This document shows, piece after piece, positions 58,801 through 64,000 of a DNA stretch of 64,000 nucleotides. Source of the DNA: Turritopsis dohrnii (taxonomy: Eukaryota; Cnidaria; Hydrozoa; Anthoathecata; Oceaniidae); contig BQMF02000282.1 of assembly GCA_027922465.2 (NCBI GenBank), positions 434,001 through 498,000 of the forward strand, written 5' to 3'. The translations under genes and the position numbers were made by a program. The notes below the pieces were generated by a model. That model did not search any database. It had not been told where the DNA came from and saw nothing but the letters and a program-made list of their open reading frames with translations. Position 1 is the first letter of the stretch; each line of letters opens with the position of its first letter.

Positions 58801-59973
58801 TCCGAAATCCGAACTGACTTAAAAAACGAAAAACTGACAAAAAACGGTGACAGAGATACTTATAAAGATGAATAGAATGTGTAAACCAAACAATTTCTTA
58901 CACAAGGCGTGCACAAATTGAATAAAAGGAATAACAAGAGGTTCTGTGTTTGTTGAGAGCTTGGATTGAACTTCTAATTAGAGCCATATTATAAATGTCA
59001 AGAATTCTTGAAGGCACTTTTCATACATATAGTTGCATTATAAAAATGGCTTCAATTTAACATAATGATTCATTATTTTCATGTTATACAGTGTATATGT
59101 GTATAGTTTGTGTAAGAATTTCCCTTTCTACTGAATCAACACTTGTGAAAAAAATAAGATTTTTTGAAAATATCACGGAGTACTAGAAAACATCAAAACA
59201 TGTTCAAGCTCTACTAATTTATTATGAATGCAATAATTTTAATAATTTTCATAATTTTAGTTATTCTCTACAATTCACTAGTAACAGCATTACTTCTCCA
59301 AGCGTATATTGTATTCTTATCTTGTCTTATTTTCGGTATATTTTGACAGTTTTTTGACAAGAGTTATAAAAATAGCTAGCAAAGAAATTTCAACAGCATT
59401 GAAAAATGAGCTGATGTTTTCCTGATATGTTTCCCAGCTGAAAAATGAACGTTTATATAAGAGGAGCATGCAGCAGCTAAAGAAAGTGTCGTTACAGTAA
59501 CGTTTTAAAGAAAGTGTCGTTACAGTAACGTTTTAAAGAAAGTGTCGTTACAGTAACGTTTTAAAGAAAGTGTCGTTACAGTAACGTTTTGGTTTAAATA
59601 CAACAAGACAACAACCTTGCCACAGAATAACTTCTTTTTACTGACTTGGGTTTTACGCAGAGATAACTAAATTTCTGTTTGTTTTGTTAGGAGCATGCTT
59701 GCTTTTATCGATCAAGTATTTTGATGATGTTTCCAGCAAAAATATCAAAGTTTGTATAGAGGTCAGTCATTTTTTTTTTTTCTTGGATATTACATAGAAG
59801 GTTTTTTCAGCATTATGTTGATTGTTTTTCAGGCAATTACCGATCAGTTTCGGTTGAGCAGTAAAGACTTACTTTCCTGTGAATTGCAAGTTTTGATTTT
59901 GTTGGAATTTGCTTTGGTAACATCAATTGCTGAAGTTCTACCAACCTATAAACTTTTAGAAATGTCTTCCTGA
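52858..59973 (+). CDS. CABLES1: CABLES (Cdk5 and Abl enzyme substrate) orthologue, 5' end not found
   Basis: Exons: 52858-53171, 53290-53373, 53447-53525, 53625-53691, 53768-53862, 54292-54398, 54492-54525, 54597-54659, 54784-54820, 59691-59761, 59833-59973; 1,092 nt, exactly 364 codons to the stop. The first listed exon begins at a splice acceptor, so at least one upstream exon is missing from this model. Family match is strongest in the C-terminal half: YSHLLVPEA, IDYPIDDPELTSGKHRTVL, PSEVKKDINERFKEKFPRV, LTLTKLRR-type helix, LDAAVLALAFVYFEKAVL, TKQNRKYIAGACLLLSIKYF, and the end ELQVLILLEFALVTSIAEVLP, which is the CABLES cyclin-box-like fold. Vertebrate CABLES1/2 are adaptors joining CDK2/3/5 to Abl and Wee1 and restrain the cell cycle. 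The ancestral gene is single in many invertebrates, so CABLES1 versus 2 is not meaningful here. The 4.87-kb intron 54821-59690 is inflated by transposons; the others are mostly about 70-120 bp, the longest 429 bp. Confidence 0.9.
57287..57447 (-). CDS. exon-like ORF in the 2.75-kb transposon, unknown protein
   Basis: On the minus strand an ATG at 57447 opens MEKLKSALNADDNEAIREIS, continues through SQKQRCVVDISMLLEKGAV, and reaches KRNEIK followed by a strong donor gtaagtatt at 57286. It looks like a real 5' coding exon of about 53 codons. I do not recognise the protein and could not find the next exon downstream. It may be part of the element's own transposase gene or cargo. Confidence 0.45.
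57590..57745. repeat. degenerate tandem repeat, (a)atcggcaaaa units
   Basis: Four to five units of roughly 33-40 bp, each starting near tcggcaaaa and several including cagctga or tgcatat/tgcaaaa. The repeat explains why several overlapping frames stay open here on both strands; I do not regard those frames as genes. It lies inside the 2.75-kb transposon. Confidence 0.7.
58192..58331. mobile_element. foldback MITE, CAGTGGCGG family, copy 4 (diverged)
   Basis: Ends CAGTGGCAGGTCTATAGG and CCTCCAGATCTGGCACTG; 140 bp. It shares gtgtaggagagtg and gctagcaatttaacc with copies 1 and 2. The flanks CCTGC and TTTGC match only 3 of 5, as expected for an old copy. In the large CABLES intron, 186 bp right of the 2.75-kb transposon. 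Confidence 0.78.
59479..59590. repeat. 28-bp tandem repeat, 4 identical copies, each with a palindrome
   Basis: Units start at 59479, 59507, 59535 and 59563 and look identical. Each contains the 13-bp palindrome CGTTACTGTAACG type (cgttacagtaacg, odd centre). The array ends 100 bp before the CABLES exon at 59691. Confidence 0.95.
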
Positions 59974-60692
59974 CTAATAACTCAGAAGTGTATTATATTC
60001 ATCATAATTATATTTGTAAATTTTGTGTATAGTTTAACTTGATGTGTATAGTCTAACTTGACGTGGGAACTTTTAAAAATTCTGTTTTCGTCTTAAAACA
60101 GTTGTAACTCAGTATAACATCATCATTGCATAAATTAAGTGCCAGATAAATCACATAAATTAAAGAAGTGGAGATGTGATTTATAAAGGATCTTTCTGTT
60201 AACTAATTATTGTAATTATTTAATTTCTTCTGAAAATACTGTAGAATTCGAATGCCTCCCAATGGAGGCAATAAGCTCTCGAACTGACCACTCATTACTT
60301 TTGTTTTTCCAGATTTCATTCTACCATATTTTACCTTGTAGTTAATGTATTCCTTATGTTTCTTCATTCGTATTTTCTACTGATGGTTATTTCGTGAAGA
60401 GAGTAAAGTTTCAACTTGTAGTGGTACCGATATAAACCATTCAGTGTTCAACTTTTCATGTATAAAATAATATAACAAGGAATGTTATTTTTTTGACAAT
60501 ATCTTCCACCCTTCTTTAGTTGATTTTAAACCTGAAGATGGAGATATGTTGTTGAATAAAATAAAATGCCAGTTGTGGATTGTTTTCAAACCATTATGTT
60601 TTCACTGCTTCATTTATCTTTTATATGTAAGTTTTAAAACTTTATAACCATGATGTTATTTTCGTTTAGATTGAATAAAGAAAGTTTTAAAA

Positions 60693-61721
60693 ATGCTTTT
60701 TGTGAATAAAAGGTTTTTATGTTTGTTATTTGTGGTGGCACTAGCATGGCTTCTTCTTTTTAACTTCCATAATGTATTCCATAGCAAGAAATTGACGGAG
60801 GCCGATCCATTAAACAATGAACTTTCAGTGCTTCAAACTTTAGAGAAGCGAGTGTCTTACTTGGAATCAAATGTTGGTAGGAGTGGTATTGAAACAAATG
60901 ATTTCTTGATATTGTACAACCGAATCCCTAAGACTGGAAGTACTAGTTTTATGAACGTAACATACACTTTAACTACTGTTAATAAATTCAGTGCAATGTT
61001 TGTGAATGTTTCATCAGCCAATCACCGCTTCACTTTCATTGATCAATATAAATTTGCCACCAACATCACTAATTGGGTCCAACGGAAACCTGCTATATAT
61101 CATGGACATTTTCCATTCCTAAATTTTAATGCATTTGGTGTCAAACAACCTTTATATATCAACATTGTCCGGGAACCTTTGGAACGGCTGGTATCACATT
61201 ATTATTTTGTCCGTTATGGTGACACGTTTCTGCCAAACAAGAAACGAAAGTATCAGGGTGATCGGCGAACCTTTGACGAATGCGTCAAACAAAAAAGCAG
61301 CAGCTGCAGCTTCCAGAAACTTTGGTTGCAGATACCTTATTTTTGTGGTTCCGAACCAGAATGTTGGGTGCCTGGAAGTGATTATGCCTTTGAAAGGGCA
61401 AAGTTCAATGTGGTAACATATTACTTTCTAGTGGGTGTTACTGAGAAATTAGAGCTCTTCATTGCGCTGCTGGATGAAATGATTCCATCAATGTTTCGTG
61501 GTGCAAAAAAACTCTTTCTCAAAGATGGAGGTGTACACATCAGAAAAACTAAAGTGAAGAAACCACTAGAACAAGTGACGATAGACTACTTCAAAAATAC
61601 CAAAGTGTGGAGACTTGAACAGGAGTTCTACTTGTTTGTGAAAGAGAGGCTGCAATATATATATCACACAGTGCAGCAAGATAGTGGTGGTCAGCTGTCC
61701 TACAACAAAATAAGACCTTAA
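60693..61721 (+). CDS. HS2ST1: Heparan sulfate 2-O-sulfotransferase, intronless
   Basis: The 342-residue protein is a type II Golgi membrane enzyme: short cytoplasmic tail, one membrane span (about residues 8-25), coiled stem (about 43-65), then the sulfotransferase domain. NRIPKTGSTSF (76-86) is the 5'-phosphosulfate-binding loop for PAPS, YHGHF (136-140) carries the catalytic His pair, and INIVREPLERLVSHYYFVR (157-175) is the 3'-phosphate-binding region. KLWLQIPYFCG, ECWVPGS and YYFLVGVTEKLE are further family signatures. Human HS2ST1 (356 residues) is very similar in length and layout. It transfers sulfate to C2 of iduronic or glucuronic acid in heparan sulfate, which shapes FGF and other ligand binding. 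The coding region has no intron, unlike most genes in the window; a retrocopy origin is possible but there is no poly(A) scar and the frame is intact. Confidence 0.95.
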   Translation: MLFVNKRFLCLLFVVALAWLLLFNFHNVFHSKKLTEADPLNNELSVLQTLEKRVSYLESNVGRSGIETNDFLILYNRIPKTGSTSFMNVTYTLTTVNKFSAMFVNVSSANHRFTFIDQYKFATNITNWVQRKPAIYHGHFPFLNFNAFGVKQPLYINIVREPLERLVSHYYFVRYGDTFLPNKKRKYQGDRRTFDECVKQKSSSCSFQKLWLQIPYFCGSEPECWVPGSDYAFERAKFNVVTYYFLVGVTEKLELFIALLDEMIPSMFRGAKKLFLKDGGVHIRKTKVKKPLEQVTIDYFKNTKVWRLEQEFYLFVKERLQYIYHTVQQDSGGQLSYNKIRP

Positions 61722-62315
61722 GAATGAGCTGGTTTCATTCCTTATTGATTTTTACTTTTTGTAATTATGTTTTTAAGTTAAGTTAAAATTATAGAATTCA
61801 TTTAATTCATATCTATATTCTTGTCTTGTCACTTGTTTGCCTGTGTGGAAAGCAGGCAGGTGACTCCATTATAGACATATATAAAAAAGTAAATATAAGA
61901 TACAGAGATTATTTTTGTCGTCATGTATATATGCATGTGTATGTAATTTCATTGTGTCTGCTGTCATACTGATTCAAGGGGATTGTTTAGATTCATTTTT
62001 TGTTTACTTACATTCTATTTATACAAATTATTTGATGACACAAACATTTTACTAATATTAAAGAATTTTCTTCAACATGAAATATATTTTATCATTTAGT
62101 TAAGTAATAGTATTTAGTTCACTAATGCCTGTCTCGCTGTATAATATCCTGTCACCAAATCATGCACAAGAATTTTGTCCATTTTCTGTCTCTTGAGTCC
62201 AACAGAAATGTATCGAACTCATTATTTTACCAACAAACTGACCTAGTCTTCTGGTCACTTCTTCACTTCTCGTTTTTATTTTTCACTAGCTAAAAGAAAA
62301 CAGTGAACATCGAAG
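61722..62315. other. HS2ST 3' UTR and PPID-like promoter region
   Basis: AT-rich intergenic sequence between two same-strand genes. No further gene or clear repeat. Confidence 0.4.
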
Positions 62316-63581
62316 ATGACAGATGACGTCACAAGTCCACCACGCAGCAGGGTTTTCTTTGATCTAAGTATTGGTGATGAGAAATGTAAATACATTTTGT
62401 TTGTGCTGCTTCTTCAAGTTTGTTTCATTTATAAATAAGTTAATGATTTTTTTAACAGGTGGAAGAATTATCTTTGAGTTATTTAACGATATTGTACCCA
62501 AAACTGCAGAAAATTTTCGATCGTTATGTACTGGTGAAAAAGGAAATGGAAAATTAGGCAAACCCTTGCATTACAAAGGATCAATATTTCATCGAAGTAT
62601 GTTCTTTGAAAGCTTAATCTCGATTGACATATGACATTCCGTAACAACTCACACTTTCGTTTTCCAGTCATCAAAGATTTTATGGTACAAGGTGGAGACT
62701 TCACTAACTTCAATGGTACTGGAGGAGAATCTATTTATGGAGAAAAATTTGAGGATGAAAATTTTGAACTGAAGGTATTTCATTTGTTTTTACTTGCTTC
62801 AATATTTATACAGGATCACTAAATCAGTATACAGTACACATTCACTTATTCGAACACGCAAAAGAAGGGACATACATCTTTGTTTGAATAAGTTCGAATT
62901 AACCGAAATTTAGGTAAAGTTGGAATTTTTGTGTAATCAAAGGAAACGTCCTGTTTAAAACATATTTCTTCTCAAAAGTTCGTAATGGACGCTTGCTTTT
63001 TGTGTTGTCTTCATTTTTCTGCCTGTTTGTGACTTAATGTACGAAAGTTCGAATCAGAGGGCGCTTTTTGGCCAAAGGATCGAAATTAGCGAAAAAGTTC
63101 GAATTATCGGAGTCTAAATTAAGCAGCATTCGAATTAGCGAATGTGTACTGTATGAAAAAATAACTGCTACCGAAAAGACCTAAGAGAAGGTATAAATAA
63201 AACAGATAGAAACGTGACCTATAAACAGAAAAATGAAGGAAAGAAAAGCTCTATCACAGAAAGCCTAAATGAGATTATGAGATCAGAAAAATTTAAAACC
63301 ATCTTCAGTTGCAGTATGTAGCAACCATTTTGAGTTGCGACTACTTATAGAAAACATAAATTTGTTGCAAGATTTTTCTTGTTTCCATCTAGCATGATCG
63401 TCCTGGTCTTCTTTCCATGGCCAATTCGGGACCCGCAACAAACGGTAGTCAGTTTTTTATCACAACTGTACCAACTGCACATTTGGATGGAAAACATGTT
63501 GTATTTGGTAAAGTCTTGAAAGGTATGGGTGTGGTCAGAGAACTTGAAAATGTGGAGAAAAAAGGAGAAGAACCAATGAAG
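62316..63581 (+). CDS. PPID: Cyclophilin-40-type peptidyl-prolyl isomerase, N-terminal exons (gene continues)
   Basis: Exons: 62316-62385, 62459-62596, 62668-62774, 63393-63581 (503 or 504 nt, ending at a donor in frame AAG|gt). The start ATG gives [20 protein letters not shown]. The cyclophilin domain is nearly complete: [51 protein letters not shown] with the catalytic Arg, [37 protein letters not shown] (His in place of the CypA Trp, as in cyclophilin 40) and [19 protein letters not shown]. The [11 protein letters not shown] and exon pattern favour PPID, an Hsp90 co-chaperone with C-terminal TPR repeats, but the TPR part would be outside the window, so another large cyclophilin is not excluded. 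The last exon pair is separated by a 618-bp intron enlarged by a MITE. Confidence 0.85.
62832..63151. mobile_element. 320-bp Tigger/pogo-type MITE in cyclophilin intron
   Basis: Starts CAGTACACATTCACTTATTC and ends GAATTAGCGAATGTGTACTG, flanked by TA at 62830-62831 and 63152-63153. Subterminal gttcgaatta words match the larger relative at 11464-12149. Non-coding. Confidence 0.88.
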
Positions 63582-64000
63582 GTATACTCTCAAAAGAATC
63601 ACTTCTGCATCATTGTTTCGAGATTATTTATCAGGTAATAAATTTCGCACCATGAAGCGTCAATAAGGATTGGTAGTGTAGAATTAGTTGTTAAAAACAT
63701 GTTCTGATGTTTAATTTCCATACCCATTCCCAGATCAGACATTTCCCCCGAAGACTTCTTTGTAACAGTGTACCCTTATGACGGTTCGTCTTTGTAACAG
63801 TGTACCCTTATGACGGTTCGTCTTGTAACTTACATATTTAAATGTTTTTTTTTCCTGAAAAATTGAAACATTTCTACTCTCGCTTGATATTATAAGATTT
63901 TTTGCTCTAATTTGTCTGCTGTAGACATCAGTTTTATATCTGCGAAAGAGGCAACGTCATTGGTTCGTTTTCGCAAAGGACTCCTTTTGTTTAGTCGATT
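63582..64000. other. intron or downstream sequence of the cyclophilin gene
   Basis: No exon matching the expected cyclophilin continuation was found. A 32-bp unit (ctttgtaacagtgtaccc...) is perfectly duplicated in tandem at 63758-63789 and 63790-63821. Confidence 0.5.

Noticed and set aside
63735..63826. Candidate next exon of the cyclophilin gene after an acceptor-like cccag
   Set aside because: Neither frame gives the expected cyclophilin continuation, and the segment is largely a 32-bp tandem duplication.

Overview
The window is metazoan nuclear DNA: AT-rich, with spliced genes using GT/AG introns mostly under 300 bp and a dense, nested load of transposable elements. The host genes (heparan sulfate 2-O-sulfotransferase, CABLES, class-V flippase ATP10, RBM26/27, TMEM234, cyclophilin-40-like) are animal genes. 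The variety of transposons (DIRS, pogo, Merlin/ISXO2-like, hAT-like, Helitron, Gypsy, CR1/Jockey-type LINEs, tRNA-SINEs, many MITEs) fits an invertebrate such as a cnidarian, sponge or similar. I cannot name the species.

Layout. 0-5 kb: pogo transposase remnant, 3' half of a LINE, a hAT-like fragment and two tandem repeats. 5.0-9.9 kb (minus): complete RBM26/27 in 15 coding exons. 10-20.6 kb: no host gene, only MITEs, a Gypsy integrase remnant, a SINE, dispersed copies of an old repeat and a 2.5-kb TIR element. 20.9-27 kb: a LINE with an open RT frame whose (ATT)n tail received a Helitron, two more Helitron pieces abutting head to tail, a hAT/ZMYM-like fragment, and the 5' half of a LINE split by a MITE. 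27.8-31.2 kb: a TA-flanked element holding a clean coding exon, then a Merlin-type transposase broken by frameshifts and a SINE. 31.5-36 kb: a nearly whole DIRS-like tyrosine-recombinase retrotransposon. 39.4-46.5 kb (plus): complete ATP10-type P4-ATPase in 18 exons. 46.5-51.7 kb: mostly featureless. 51.75-52.16 kb: TMEM234. 52.9-60.0 kb: CABLES, 11 exons seen, with a 2.75-kb transposon in its large intron. 60.7-61.7 kb: intronless HS2ST. 62.3 kb to the end: a cyclophilin-40-like gene cut by the window edge.

The host genes are functionally unrelated (RNA surveillance, lipid flipping, small membrane protein, cell-cycle adaptor, glycosaminoglycan sulfation, protein folding), so there is no operon-like logic. 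From TMEM234 on, the four genes are all on the plus strand and closely spaced. The exon models of RBM26/27, ATP10 and CABLES were built by eye from splice sites and family knowledge; their summed lengths are exact multiples of three, an internal check. The most unusual signals are: two LINE halves that end at the same codon 25 kb apart; a MITE family and larger elements sharing related TIRs and 5-bp target duplications; abutting Helitrons; and a short non-autonomous transposon keeping an open, splice-bounded exon.
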